From NCBI RefSeq assembly GCF_000023585.1, contig NC_012914.1:4494001-4558000 (forward strand): a stretch of 64,000 bases of DNA, written 5' to 3'. The translations under genes and the position numbers were made by a program. Under the pieces are notes generated by a model. That model was not told the origin of the DNA and ran no database searches. It saw only the letters and a list, made by a program, of their open reading frames with translations. The stretch is from Paenibacillus sp. JDR-2 (GTDB lineage Bacteria; Bacillota; Bacilli; Paenibacillales; Paenibacillaceae). Positions 31,280-40,770 of the stretch are shown in pieces (the stretch's first letter is position 1; each line of letters starts with the position of its first letter).

Positions 31280-32206
31280 CTATTGGTTTTCGTTTTTTGT
31301 CACCAGCTTCAGCGGTGCCGGAATCGATTTTTCCACCTTTTTGCCCTGCAATACATCGTATGCGGCTTGCACGGCAAGCTGGCCGATAAGCTCCGGCTGC
31401 TGTGCGACGGTTGCCGTAAGTTTTCCTTCCGCAATCGACTTCAGCGCGTCTTCGTTGCCGTCAAAGCCGATTACCGGGATATCCTTGCCGGAGCTCCGGA
31501 TCGCTTCAATGGCACCAAGCGCCATTTCATCGTTATGGGCGAAAACGGCTTGCACGTCGGGATTTGCCTGAAGAAGGTTTTCCATGACATTTAATCCCTT
31601 TGTACGGTCGAAGTCCGCCGTCTGCTTCGCAACTACTTTCAAATCCGTATCCGCAAGCTCGTGGAAGCCTTTCCCGCGTTCCCGGGTGGCCGAAGCGCCG
31701 GCGACGCCTTCGAGTTCGACTACCTTCGCCCCCTTGCCGAGCAGCTTCTCGATATATTCAGCCGCCATACGTCCGCCCTTCGCGTTATCCGAAGCGACAA
31801 GCGCTTCGACGTTCCCGCTGTCTGCGGAACGGTCCAGCGTAATAACGGGGATGCCAAGTTCGTTAGCCGATTGAACGACCGTCGAGATCGCCGCGGAATC
31901 GGTTGGGTTAATAAGAAGGACATTGACGCCCTTTTGCATCAGATCGTCGACATCGTTGCTCTGTTTGGCGGAATCGTTCTGCGCATCGACCACAATGGTC
32001 TCGATACCATGCTTTTTCGCTTCCGCAACAACGCCCTCCTTCATCGATACGAAGAACGGATTGTTTAAGGTCGAGACGGAGAGGCCAATCTTCATGTTCT
32101 TCACATCTCCGCCCGTATCGGGCTTCGCCCAGCTTGGCGGCTCCATCGAGCATCCCGTAATGAGGAAGATGAACAATGCCATCGCTAACAAAGAAAGCTT
32201 TTTCAT
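31280..32206 (-). CDS. rbsB: D-ribose ABC transporter substrate-binding lipoprotein
   Basis: The protein has 308 residues from ATG 32206 (GGAG ten bases upstream), with a lipoprotein signal ending LITGC (Cys19). The mature protein is a type I periplasmic-binding fold: KIGLSVSTLNNPFFVSMKEG, INPTDSAAISTVV, VITLDRSADSG, AVFAHNDEMALGAIEAI and VIGFDGNEDALKSI, all standard for ribose-binding proteins. Last gene of the six-gene rbs operon. Confidence 0.95.
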   Translation of the reverse strand: MKKLSLLAMALFIFLITGCSMEPPSWAKPDTGGDVKNMKIGLSVSTLNNPFFVSMKEGVVAEAKKHGIETIVVDAQNDSAKQSNDVDDLMQKGVNVLLINPTDSAAISTVVQSANELGIPVITLDRSADSGNVEALVASDNAKGGRMAAEYIEKLLGKGAKVVELEGVAGASATRERGKGFHELADTDLKVVAKQTADFDRTKGLNVMENLLQANPDVQAVFAHNDEMALGAIEAIRSSGKDIPVIGFDGNEDALKSIAEGKLTATVAQQPELIGQLAVQAAYDVLQGKKVEKSIPAPLKLVTKNENQ

Positions 32207-32219
32207 AAACAATCTCTCC

Positions 32220-33182
32220 TTATGCCGATTTCTTTCTGTCAATGAGTACGGCGATCAATATGACAATTCCCTTAACAACCATCTGGTAGAAGGAAGATAC
32301 GCCAAGCAGATTTAGACCGTTATTCAAGGTGCCAATGATAAGCGCGCCGATGAGCGTGCCGACGATACGCCCGCGGCCGCCCGAAAGGCTAGTCCCGCCA
32401 AGAACGACGGCAGCAATCGCGTCCAGCTCGTAGGAGGTGCCTGCCGTTGGCTGTGCCGAATTCAATCGGGAAGTAAGAATGGCGCCGGCCAGGGCGGATA
32501 GCATACCCGCCAAGGAATAGATCATGATTTTGACTCGCGTTACTTTGATGCCGGATACGATGGACGCTTTTTCGTTGCCGCCGATTGCGTAAGTTTTGCG
32601 TCCGAAGGCCGTCTTATGAAGAATAATCCACAAAGCCGCGAAGGTAAGAATCATGGTAATGGCCGGGACCGGAATGCCGAACATATACCCGCGTCCGAAT
32701 AATTGAAATGCCATGCTGTCTCCCAGGCCCGTTATCGGATTACCGTTCGTGTATACGAGAGTAAGACCTCTGAAAATCGTCATGGTCGCCAAGGTAGCGA
32801 TAAAGGGTGCCATCTTCCCTTTCGTAATCATAAGACCGTTTACCATCCCCATAACGCCGCCGACCATACAGCCGAGCAGAATGGCGATAATCGGATCAAA
32901 GCCGGCCAGCATCATATTTGCCACAAACGCGCTAGACAAGGCCAGGATGGAGCCAACCGACAAGTCGATGCCGCCCGTCAGAATGACAAAGGTCATGCCG
33001 AACGCAATCAAAGCGTTAATAGACACCTGTCTCAGAAGATTCAAAATATTAAGCGGTTCCAAAAAACTAGGATTCATAATCGATACGATCGCGATCAATA
33101 AAATCAAACCAAGCAAAGGCCCTAATTTTTGCGTAATTTGCGAAAGCGGAAAGCCGCTTTTTTCTTCATTTCCAGTTGTCAT
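32220..33182 (-). CDS. rbsC: Ribose ABC transporter permease
   Basis: This 320-residue CUT2 permease has ten helices. NALIAFGMTFVILTGGIDLSVGSILALSSA and LDAIAAVVLGGTSLSGGRGRIVGTLIGALIIGTLNNGLNLLGVSS are the diagnostic blocks. It lies one base after rbsA and 13 bases before rbsB, and forms a homodimeric pore with the RbsA ATPase. Confidence 0.95.
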   Translation of the reverse strand: MTTGNEEKSGFPLSQITQKLGPLLGLILLIAIVSIMNPSFLEPLNILNLLRQVSINALIAFGMTFVILTGGIDLSVGSILALSSAFVANMMLAGFDPIIAILLGCMVGGVMGMVNGLMITKGKMAPFIATLATMTIFRGLTLVYTNGNPITGLGDSMAFQLFGRGYMFGIPVPAITMILTFAALWIILHKTAFGRKTYAIGGNEKASIVSGIKVTRVKIMIYSLAGMLSALAGAILTSRLNSAQPTAGTSYELDAIAAVVLGGTSLSGGRGRIVGTLIGALIIGTLNNGLNLLGVSSFYQMVVKGIVILIAVLIDRKKSA

Positions 33183-33183
33183 G

Positions 33184-34665
33184 TTACAGTCCCCCTGTCG
33201 CGAGCATCATAATATTCTCTTGCGTCGCTTCTTCTTTGCTCAGCTCTCCCGCGATGCGACCCTCATGCACAACCACAATGCGGTCGCTCATGCCAAGCAC
33301 CTCGGGCAATTCCGACGATACCATGATGATCGCGACGCCATGTGCCGTCAGTTCGTTCATCAACTGGTAGATTTCCCGTTTAGCACCCACATCCACTCCG
33401 CGGGTCGGTTCGTCTAGAATAAGCAGTCTCGGTCCGATGCCTACCCACTTGGCGATTACAACCTTCTGTTGATTGCCGCCGGACAAATTGCCGACAGCCG
33501 TATCCGCCGTATGGGTTTTGATTTGCAGCCTTTTGATCAAGGCGTCAACAAACGTTTTCTCCTTATTGGAAGAGAGCAATCCCTTGGATGTGAAGCTGCT
33601 GAGGCTGGGAAGAACCATATTATCTCTCACGGAGAAGTCAAGAATAAGCCCTTCATCCTTTCTGTCCTCCGTGATAAAGCCAATCCCTAGCTTGACGGCA
33701 TCCACCGGCTTCCGGATGGAGGCTTTCTTGCCGAAGAAACGGATTTCGCCGCCGTCCAGCCTGTCCAGGCCAAACAAAGCTCTCATCATCTCCGTGCGGC
33801 CTGCCCCCATTAAACCGGAGAAGCCTACGATTTCACCCGCATGAACTTGGAAGCTGACATTTTCGAACAAGCCTTTTCGCGAGGCTTGTTTTACTTCCAA
33901 CACGGTATCACCGGGATTTGGTGTTCGAGCGGGATATCGTTCCGTTAGCTCCCGGCCTACCATTTTTCTTACGACCTCATCGAAATTCGTTTCGGGAATA
34001 AGCTTTGTATCAACGGTACGGCCATCCCGCATGACGGTGATGCGATCGCAGATTTCGAAGATCTCCTCCATCCGGTGCGAGATATAAACGATGGAAACGC
34101 CGTTCTTCTTCAGTGCTTCAATGACATCGAACAGCTTTCTTATCTCTCTTTCCGTCAGAGCCGAAGTTGGTTCGTCCATAATGATGACTTTGGTGTCCGT
34201 TAACAAAGCTTTGGCGATTTCGATCATTTGCTGCTGGCCGACCGAACAGGACCCGGCCAAGGCGCTTAACGGAATATCCACGGCTAAGCGTTTGAATTGC
34301 TCCTTCGCCAGATCTCGCATTTTCTTTTCCTTCAACAACCCCCAATTGCCGGACATCTCGCGTCCGATGAACAGATTCTCCAGCACGGTCATATCCGGCC
34401 AAACATGGAGCTCCTGATGGATAAAAGCTATCCCGTTACGTTCCGCTTCCTTCGGGTTTGCGAAATACGTTTCTTTCCCTTCGATCAGAACCGTTCCTTC
34501 GTCTTTGGCATGCAGACCCGTCAATATATTCATCAAGGTGGATTTGCCTGCCCCGTTCTCCCCCATAAGGGCATGAACCTCGCCTGCGACCAAATCGAAA
34601 TCGACGCCGGAGAGCACTTGGTTGCCGCCAAAAGCTTTATGAATGCCTTTCATCTCAATGTGCAT
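33184..34665 (-). CDS. rbsA: Ribose ABC transporter ATP-binding protein (fused double ATPase)
   Basis: This 493-residue protein carries two nucleotide-binding domains. The first has Walker A GENGAGKSTL and Walker B VIIMDEPTSALT. The second has a degenerate Walker A (GLMGAGRTEMM), LSGGNQQKVVIAKW and LLILDEPTRGVD. The second-site degeneration is normal for CUT2 ATPases. It powers RbsC. Confidence 0.95.
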   Translation of the reverse strand: MHIEMKGIHKAFGGNQVLSGVDFDLVAGEVHALMGENGAGKSTLMNILTGLHAKDEGTVLIEGKETYFANPKEAERNGIAFIHQELHVWPDMTVLENLFIGREMSGNWGLLKEKKMRDLAKEQFKRLAVDIPLSALAGSCSVGQQQMIEIAKALLTDTKVIIMDEPTSALTEREIRKLFDVIEALKKNGVSIVYISHRMEEIFEICDRITVMRDGRTVDTKLIPETNFDEVVRKMVGRELTERYPARTPNPGDTVLEVKQASRKGLFENVSFQVHAGEIVGFSGLMGAGRTEMMRALFGLDRLDGGEIRFFGKKASIRKPVDAVKLGIGFITEDRKDEGLILDFSVRDNMVLPSLSSFTSKGLLSSNKEKTFVDALIKRLQIKTHTADTAVGNLSGGNQQKVVIAKWVGIGPRLLILDEPTRGVDVGAKREIYQLMNELTAHGVAIIMVSSELPEVLGMSDRIVVVHEGRIAGELSKEEATQENIMMLATGGL

Positions 34666-34679
34666 GCTGGCTCCTCCTC

Positions 34680-35078
34680 TTATCCAAAATTAACTCCTGC
34701 CTTCAATATCACATTCGCGTACGGTTTCGCTTCGCCCGTGCGGATGACGGCTTTAGCTTCGCGAGTTAGTCGTTTAAACTCCTCGTGCGGGCATCTCCCG
34801 ATCTCCAGGCCATGAAACTTCCGTTCTATAAATTGAAGCGTATCCCGATTAGCCGTACTAATCTCTTCGGCCAGAATCACTTTCTCGACAGTCATGTCCG
34901 CCACTACGGCGTTTACGGTATCTTCAAAGCTAGGTGTGCCAAGCGTCAGCGCCAGATCGATCTTCAGTACGCCCTCAGGGACGGGAAGGCCGACATCCGC
35001 GATCACCAGCGTGTCGGTATGGCCGAGATCGGCCAGTACTTTGGCAATATGGCTGTTCAGTATGCCTTGCTTCTTCAT
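34680..35078 (-). CDS. rbsD: D-ribose pyranase
   Basis: This 132-residue protein has the family start MKKQGILNSHIAKVLADLGHTDTLVIADVGLPVP with catalytic His20, and ends with the KAVIRTGEAKPYANVILKAGV segment that forms the neighbouring active site in the decamer. It converts beta-pyranose to beta-furanose ribose so that RbsK can use it. One base after rbsK. Confidence 0.95.
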   Translation of the reverse strand: MKKQGILNSHIAKVLADLGHTDTLVIADVGLPVPEGVLKIDLALTLGTPSFEDTVNAVVADMTVEKVILAEEISTANRDTLQFIERKFHGLEIGRCPHEEFKRLTREAKAVIRTGEAKPYANVILKAGVNFG

Positions 35079-35079
35079 C

Positions 35080-35958
35080 TTACATCTGCTCCTCTACTTC
35101 TCTCCGTATTGGCATGCCGCCCTGCGCGCCGAATTTCGTGACGGACAGGGAAGCGGCACGGTTAGCAAACTTCACGCAATCGCGAATCGGCCTTCCCTCC
35201 GCGAGCGCGACGGCAAACGCGGCGTTAAAGGTATCTCCCGCACCGGTCGTATCGACGGCTTCGACCTTGTAGGAAGGAACCAGCACCTCTTGTTGCCCAT
35301 CAAAGAATCGCACTCCCCGGCTGCCTTCCGTGATAAACAGCTTGTTCGGATAACGGCGCAATGCTTCGGATAAGCTAAGGCCGGGAAACAAAACCCTTGC
35401 TTCATGCTCGTTTGGCGTCAAATACGTCGCATTCGCAATCAGCTCTTCCGTGAGCGGACGAGCCGGAGCGGGATTCAGCAGCAGCGGCAATTGCATTTCC
35501 TTGCAAAGTTCACCTACATATGCGACGGTTTCCTCCGGAATTTCCTGCTGGATTAATAGGATGTCGGCTTTGTGGAACGCTTCCTTGCATTTTTCAATAA
35601 AAGCCGGGGTCACTTCATTGTTCGCCGCAGGAACAACAACGATACTATTGTCGCCTTCCGCGAGTACAATATGTGCAGTTCCGCTCGCCATATGTGTAAC
35701 CGGTTCCACATATCCGTTAAAAACATTATTCATTCTAAAATTGTTTAAAATTTCTTGACCGTAAACATCGTCTCCTACGCGTCCAATCATCGTTACTTCT
35801 GCGCCTAGACGCGCAGCGGCAATCGCCTGATTAGCCCCCTTGCCTCCCGGAACGGTGGCAAAACCTTCCCCGAGAACCGTTTCTCCTGCCCCGGGACGCC
35901 TCGCCGCCGTTACGACGAGGTCGACCGATGAACTTCCGACTACTATTATTTTTGCCAT
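35080..35958 (-). CDS. rbsK: Ribokinase
   Basis: This 292-residue PfkB kinase has the first signature GGKGANQAIAAARLG (residues 38-52) and the second DTTGAGDTFNAAFAVAL with catalytic Asp242. It phosphorylates ribose to ribose-5-phosphate. Its start overlaps the rbsR stop by 13 bases. Confidence 0.95.
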   Translation of the reverse strand: MAKIIVVGSSSVDLVVTAARRPGAGETVLGEGFATVPGGKGANQAIAAARLGAEVTMIGRVGDDVYGQEILNNFRMNNVFNGYVEPVTHMASGTAHIVLAEGDNSIVVVPAANNEVTPAFIEKCKEAFHKADILLIQQEIPEETVAYVGELCKEMQLPLLLNPAPARPLTEELIANATYLTPNEHEARVLFPGLSLSEALRRYPNKLFITEGSRGVRFFDGQQEVLVPSYKVEAVDTTGAGDTFNAAFAVALAEGRPIRDCVKFANRAASLSVTKFGAQGGMPIRREVEEQM

Positions 35959-36941
35959 TGCATTTCCGCCTTTCTGGTTGTATCCCGTTCCGCAAACGTT
36001 ACGGGCATCTGAATGGTTGGTTCATCCACTACTTCATTTTCGATCAGCCGAATGAGCAGGCTGGCCGCCGCTTTTCCCATATCGTAAGCCGGCTGGCGAA
36101 TTGTCGTAAGCGACGGAGTCAGCAAACGGCTGAGCGGAATATCGTCAAAGCCGATAATCTGCACGTCCTCCGGGACTTTCTTTCCTAGCCTAAGTGCTTC
36201 ATGCAAGACGGCGGCCGCTACAATGTCGTTGCTCGCGATAACGCCGTCAGTCTCCGGATACCGCTCGAACAATTCCCTTGCCCATGTCCCCGCATCCGTA
36301 AAGGAGAACGACGAGGTTTGAATGACGTTAAATACGATGCCCCGTTCCCCCAAAGCTTCAACCGCCCCTTCGTAACGGTCCTGAGCAGGCCGGATATGCC
36401 TTGGTCCCCGCATAACGGTTACCCGCCGGCTGCCGCGATCGGCAATTTCCCGCGCTGCCATTCTTCCGCCTTCCCGTCCATCCGAATAGACGGAAGGACG
36501 GTTATCCGCTGTCCGGTCCAGAAACACGACGGGAATGTTCAGCTTCCGGTACATGTCGCTGTCGGGAAAGTTCGTGGAAGCGATGATGCCAACCACGTTA
36601 TTCTGTACGAAGGTTTGGATATATTCCTTCTCCTTCGCTTTATTCTCGTCGCTGTTGCCGAAGATGATCCGGAACTCATTGCGCTGCATCTCATCCTCCA
36701 CCCCGCGCGCAAGCTCGGGAAAGAATGGATTCGCTATGTCCGGCAGCAGCAAGCCGGTCAACCGCGACTTTCGTTTATATAAAGATCTTGCGACTTCATT
36801 TGGCGTATAATGAAGCTCCTTGATAGCGGTTTCAATTTTCTTGCGCGTATCTTCGTGCACATAACCCGTATCGTTAATCATCCGCGACACGGTCGCGACC
36901 GAAACGCCTGCATGCTTCGCTACGTCTCTAATGGTTGCCAT
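35946..36941 (-). CDS. rbsR: LacI-family ribose operon repressor
   Basis: The protein has 331 residues from ATG 36941 (GGAGAG eight bases upstream). It has the LacI headpiece ATIRDVAKHAGVSVATVSRMINDTGYVHEDTRKKIETAI, the hinge ELHYTPNEVARSLYKRKS, and a periplasmic-binding-like effector domain (GLLLPDIANPFFPELARGVEDE). An upstream in-frame extension would cross the promoter and operator. First gene of rbsRKDACB, the same order as in Bacillus subtilis. Confidence 0.95.
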   Translation of the reverse strand: MATIRDVAKHAGVSVATVSRMINDTGYVHEDTRKKIETAIKELHYTPNEVARSLYKRKSRLTGLLLPDIANPFFPELARGVEDEMQRNEFRIIFGNSDENKAKEKEYIQTFVQNNVVGIIASTNFPDSDMYRKLNIPVVFLDRTADNRPSVYSDGREGGRMAAREIADRGSRRVTVMRGPRHIRPAQDRYEGAVEALGERGIVFNVIQTSSFSFTDAGTWARELFERYPETDGVIASNDIVAAAVLHEALRLGKKVPEDVQIIGFDDIPLSRLLTPSLTTIRQPAYDMGKAAASLLIRLIENEVVDEPTIQMPVTFAERDTTRKAEMQWQK

Positions 36942-36959
36942 ATCGTCTTCTCTCCTCAA

Positions 36960-37009
36960 TGTGGAACCGTTTACACATTTAAAATAGCATATCGAAATCC
37001 TTTTGACAA
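36960..37009 (-). promoter_or_regulatory. rbs promoter with overlapping RbsR operator / cre site
   Basis: On the minus strand TTGTCA (37009-37004), 17 bases, TATTTT (36986-36981). TGTGTAAACGGTTCCACA (36977-36960) covers the start site. Its core TGTAAACGGTTCCA fits the cre consensus fully and also the RbsR palindrome, so RbsR and CcpA may share the site. Confidence 0.88.
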
Positions 37010-37043
37010 GCAGGCATCTTTTTGCAATATTAACCAAACGCTT

Positions 37044-37910
37044 TTATACGGAGTCAAAAATAAACCCCAATTGTCTGTTAACGGATTTTTCCCGCGTTAT
37101 GGCCGAGATCCGGCGTACCGTTCCGAAATCGGCAATAGGAATCGCTTTTGTCGTATTCTTCATTTGAATAATAAAGATTTCCGGCAAAATAGAAATCCCC
37201 AAATTAGCGTGAATATAGCCCAATATGCTTTGTCCGAGCTCAAATTCCAAAGCTATATTCATTTTCTCGTTTCTTCCGGAAAACTCCTGATCAATCAACA
37301 TCCTAACGTCACAGCCTTCAGTCAACATAACAAAATTCTCATGCTTGATTTCATCAAAGAATACTTCGTCTTTACTTCCGTAAACAGGATGGTCGACATT
37401 TACAAACATAAAGAACTTTTCCGAAAAAACCGGAGTGGAGAAAAAGGAGTGGTTCACCTCCCTATCATCAAATAAAGCGGCATCGATGATGCCGTTTTCC
37501 AGACTGGTCAATAAATCGTAGAAACAATAAAATACTCTGAATTTTATGTCTAACTGTCCTTTAGCCTGCTGACTCCGCGCAATTTGACCTGGAAGAAAGA
37601 TCGTCGCTATACTTGGCCAAGAACCTATTGTGAGGTCGGATTTCCCCTCGTCCTGAATTAGCGCAATCTCCCGTCGAATGGCATTCATATCGTTTAAAAT
37701 ATTTTTGCTTCCTTCAAGCAAAATTTGTCCAGCCTGTGTTAAAGTGACGCCTGTAGTCGACCGAAGCAATAATTGAGCTCCCAGCTCCACTTCCAAATTG
37801 CGAATTTGCTTGCTTAACGCGGGCTGGCTGATATGCAGGAATTCGCTGGCTTTCGTTAAGCTCTTCATCTCTGCGATCTGACGAAAGGCCACCAGCCACT
37901 CTATTCTCAT
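37044..37910 (-). CDS. LysR-family transcriptional regulator
   Basis: A protein of about 288 residues with an N-terminal winged helix (MKSLTKASEFLHISQPALSKQIRNLEVELGAQLLLRST) and a substrate-binding sensor domain. The ATG at 37910 is preferred over 37916 because AGGTGG lies about seven bases upstream. It ends shortly before the rbs promoter and is transcribed in the same direction, but there is no sign that it controls ribose genes. Target unknown. Confidence 0.88.
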   Translation of the reverse strand: MRIEWLVAFRQIAEMKSLTKASEFLHISQPALSKQIRNLEVELGAQLLLRSTTGVTLTQAGQILLEGSKNILNDMNAIRREIALIQDEGKSDLTIGSWPSIATIFLPGQIARSQQAKGQLDIKFRVFYCFYDLLTSLENGIIDAALFDDREVNHSFFSTPVFSEKFFMFVNVDHPVYGSKDEVFFDEIKHENFVMLTEGCDVRMLIDQEFSGRNEKMNIALEFELGQSILGYIHANLGISILPEIFIIQMKNTTKAIPIADFGTVRRISAITREKSVNRQLGFIFDSV

Positions 37911-38014
37911 ATGCATTCCACCTCATTTTCTCATTTTTCGCATCGAAAACACTGCCCCTGACAGTCCGTTTTAAACTTCCCTTGGAAAACTTGATGTATT
38001 CCCTGGAGAAGGAT

Positions 38015-38064
38015 AAAAAAAGACCAGGGCGCGAGAAAAAATATCCGCGCTTCCTGGTCTTTAC
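38015..38064 (-). terminator. Intrinsic terminator of nrdJ
   Basis: AAAGACCAGG with CCTGGTCTTT plus a partly paired GCGCG/CGCGC inner stem, followed by seven T on the minus strand. Confidence 0.88.
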
Positions 38065-38075
38065 TTCTTTATGAA

Positions 38076-40670
38076 TTAATTGCACTTGCTATAGCCGCAG
38101 TTGCTGCATTGCTTGCAGCCTTCGATATTGATCAGCGAAGCCGATCCGCAGGATGGGCATAGGTCTCGCGAGGTCACCTCGCCGTGCTTATGCGAATCCT
38201 CCGCAGCAGGTGCTGCAGCAAAGGCTACGGCTGAAGCTGCTTTTACAGGCTCGTAAGCAGCCGCCTGCTCGTTGGTGCTCTCGATATGAATCTCCAGCGC
38301 CTTCGCAACCGCGTCCGCGATTGATTCTACGCGGTTTGCTCCAAAGCCGATGGCTCCGGTGCCGCCAATGCCTTTAAGATGCTTGATCAGCAGTTTCACT
38401 TTGTTGCCGTGATCCCCGTAACGGAGGAACAAGGAGCAGACGCGGCCTAGCGCTTCCGCCATCGCGAATACGTCGGAACCGGCTTTGCCTACGTTCAGGA
38501 AGATCTCGCCCGGAATACCGTTCAGATCGTTAATCGTGATATAGGCCATACCAAATGGCGTGTTTACTTTATAGGTTGCCCCGCGAAGAATTTGCGGACG
38601 GCGTTTGTACTGCTTGTCGAATTCCTGCTCTACCTGCGGCGATTCTTTTGCATTAAGAGTCGTATTCAGATTCTCGAGTTTATCTTCCTCTTTCACCGCT
38701 TCCGCTGCCGCAGCGGCTTCGCCAGCCGCATCCGGTTTTTCATCGTCTTTCTTCGTCGACAATACCTGAACGTCGCGGCTGCCGTCGCGATAGATCGTAA
38801 CGCCTTTACAGCCTAGATCAAACGCCATCTCGTACAGCTCTTTTGTTTCTTCAACCGTAAAGTCGCTTGGACAATTCGCCGTCTTCGAGATCGAGCTGTC
38901 AACCCAGCGCTGAATCGCCGCTTGCACTCGGATATGATCCTTCGCCGACAAATTCATCGCCGTTACGAAGTAATCCGGCAGCTCTTCGCCCGGGTGAGCG
39001 TCCTTCCAAGCCTGCGCGATTGGCACCAGCTGTTTATCGAAGCCGAGACGGCTCTGACGGAAATACTCGAACGCAAAATACGGCTCGATGCCTGTCGAGG
39101 TCCCTACCATCGTACCGGTGCTGCCTGTTGGAGCCTGCGTAATAACGGTCACGTTGCGCATGCCTTTGGCCAGAACCGCTTCGCCTACCTCAGGGAATTC
39201 CGACACCATGTTTTTCATAAACCCGCTTTGCAGAAACTTCTCCGCGTCAAACGCTTCGAACGAGCCTTTCTCCGAAGCGATCTCCGCCGAAGCGAGATAA
39301 GCCTCCCGTGCCATAAAACCATATATTTTATCGAGGAATAGAAGAGATTCCGGACTGCCGTAACGGACGCCCAGCTTGATCATCAGCTCGGCAAGCCCCA
39401 TCGTGCCAAGGCCAACGCGGCGCTCCTTCTTCTGATTCTTCTCATTTTCTTCGAAATGGTAAGGGGTTGTATCAATAACGTTATCGAGGAAGCGAACGGA
39501 CCACTGGGTTACCTTCCCCAGCTCCTCCCAATTCACGTCATGCTTGCTCTCATCGTAAAATTTGGACAGATTAATCGCAGACAGGTTGCAGACGCCCCAG
39601 CCTGGCAGCCCTTGCTCGCCGCAAGGATTCGTGCAAATAATCGGATTGAAATACCAGCTGTTCGACATCTGGTTGTAATACTCCATAAAGACGACGCCTG
39701 GCTCAGCGGACTTCCACGCCGATTCAATAATCGTATGCCATACATCGCGTGCGCGAACCGTTTTATAATGGACAACCTTCTTGCCGAGCTTCTTCCATGC
39801 CTCCAGATCTCCGTCCCACAGCTCGTCGTAATCCGTTTCCTTGGTATCCGGGAATACGAGCTCCCAATCCAGGTCTTCCTTCACGGCTTTCATAAACGCA
39901 TTGCTTACGCATACCGAGAGGTTCGCATTCGTCACTTGCCCCATTGTTTGCTTAACCGTAATGAAATCAAGCACATCCGGATGCCAGTCGTTAATCATGA
40001 GCATGAGCGCGCCTCTGCGGCTGCCGCCCTGCTCAATCAGGCCGGTTGTATAGCTAAACAGGCCTCCCCAGGATACGGCACCGCTCGAGGATCCGTTAAC
40101 ACCGGCAACAACAGCCCGTCTAGGACGCAGCGAAGACAGGTTGATCCCCACGCCGCCGCCGCGCGCCATGATTTCCGTCATCTCCGACAGTGTTGTCATA
40201 ATGCCGCCGCGGCTGTCCTTTGGCGAAGGAATAACGTAGCAGTTGAACAATGTCAATTCGTCGCTTGCGCCGGCACCGGCAGCAATACGGCCGCCCGGAA
40301 CAAGCTTCCAGTCATCCAGAATGTAACGGAACCTTTCCGTCCAGGTACGCCGCTTCTCTTCGCCTTGCTCGACGCCAGCCATCGCACCGGCTAGACGGTT
40401 CCACATCTCTTCCGGAGTCTTCTCTATAGTAAGCGTGAGTTTCTCCACGCTGGATGTTACGGTGTCCCCGCTTCTAAGCTTAACGGTTACTTCATCGCCG
40501 CTGCGTCCGGTGACTTCCCCGACCTCTTTGGCCGGAAATTTCGGATCATCCTTCGTCAGGACCAGTACGACATCCCCTACTGCCGTATTCTTTGTGTCCG
40601 CGTTTTTCCAAGCATAACGGTCCAAAAATATTTTTTCGCTAAGGCCTTCCAATTTCTGCGTCATTGCCAT
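38076..40670 (-). CDS. nrdJ: Adenosylcobalamin-dependent (class II) ribonucleotide reductase
   Basis: The protein has about 864 residues from ATG 40670 (ATG 40664 is also possible). It reduces ribonucleotides with a radical from vitamin B12. Seen: RGGGVGINLSSLRPRR, NPCGEQGLPGWGVCNLSAINLSKF with the active-site Cys region, APTGSTGTMVGTSTGIEP, and CPSDFTVEETKELY. A linker rich in Ala/Glu leads to a TSCPD domain (TPFGMAYITINDLNGIPGEIFLNVGKAGSD). The tail is a zinc ribbon CPSCG...CKQCSNCGYSKC. No B12 riboswitch is visible upstream; an NrdR box is at 40733-40748. Confidence 0.95.
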   Translation of the reverse strand: MAMTQKLEGLSEKIFLDRYAWKNADTKNTAVGDVVLVLTKDDPKFPAKEVGEVTGRSGDEVTVKLRSGDTVTSSVEKLTLTIEKTPEEMWNRLAGAMAGVEQGEEKRRTWTERFRYILDDWKLVPGGRIAAGAGASDELTLFNCYVIPSPKDSRGGIMTTLSEMTEIMARGGGVGINLSSLRPRRAVVAGVNGSSSGAVSWGGLFSYTTGLIEQGGSRRGALMLMINDWHPDVLDFITVKQTMGQVTNANLSVCVSNAFMKAVKEDLDWELVFPDTKETDYDELWDGDLEAWKKLGKKVVHYKTVRARDVWHTIIESAWKSAEPGVVFMEYYNQMSNSWYFNPIICTNPCGEQGLPGWGVCNLSAINLSKFYDESKHDVNWEELGKVTQWSVRFLDNVIDTTPYHFEENEKNQKKERRVGLGTMGLAELMIKLGVRYGSPESLLFLDKIYGFMAREAYLASAEIASEKGSFEAFDAEKFLQSGFMKNMVSEFPEVGEAVLAKGMRNVTVITQAPTGSTGTMVGTSTGIEPYFAFEYFRQSRLGFDKQLVPIAQAWKDAHPGEELPDYFVTAMNLSAKDHIRVQAAIQRWVDSSISKTANCPSDFTVEETKELYEMAFDLGCKGVTIYRDGSRDVQVLSTKKDDEKPDAAGEAAAAAEAVKEEDKLENLNTTLNAKESPQVEQEFDKQYKRRPQILRGATYKVNTPFGMAYITINDLNGIPGEIFLNVGKAGSDVFAMAEALGRVCSLFLRYGDHGNKVKLLIKHLKGIGGTGAIGFGANRVESIADAVAKALEIHIESTNEQAAAYEPVKAASAVAFAAAPAAEDSHKHGEVTSRDLCPSCGSASLINIEGCKQCSNCGYSKCN

Positions 40671-40732
40671 CCGATTGGTCCTTCCTCCCATGTCCCTTAT
40701 ATCGCATACACACCTCTTATCGCATGTGTCGG

Positions 40733-40770
40733 GCACCATATATTGTGTGTACTACTTATTATACTATACT
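40733..40770. promoter_or_regulatory. NrdR box within a divergent nrdJ/SNF2 promoter region
   Basis: GCACCATATATTGTGT (40733-40748) matches 14 of 16 positions of the NrdR box ACACWATATATWGTGT. For nrdJ (minus strand) TATAAT lies at 40763-40758, so the box covers about +3 to +18. For the SNF2 gene (plus strand) TTGTGT (40743-40748), 16 bases and TATACT (40765-40770) make a promoter whose -35 is inside the box. No second good box at one 31-bp step was found. Confidence 0.75.

Noticed and set aside
39456-40394. 312-residue plus-strand frame inside nrdJ
   Set aside because: It is antisense to the strongly conserved nrdJ coding sequence and has no ribosome site or recognisable domain.
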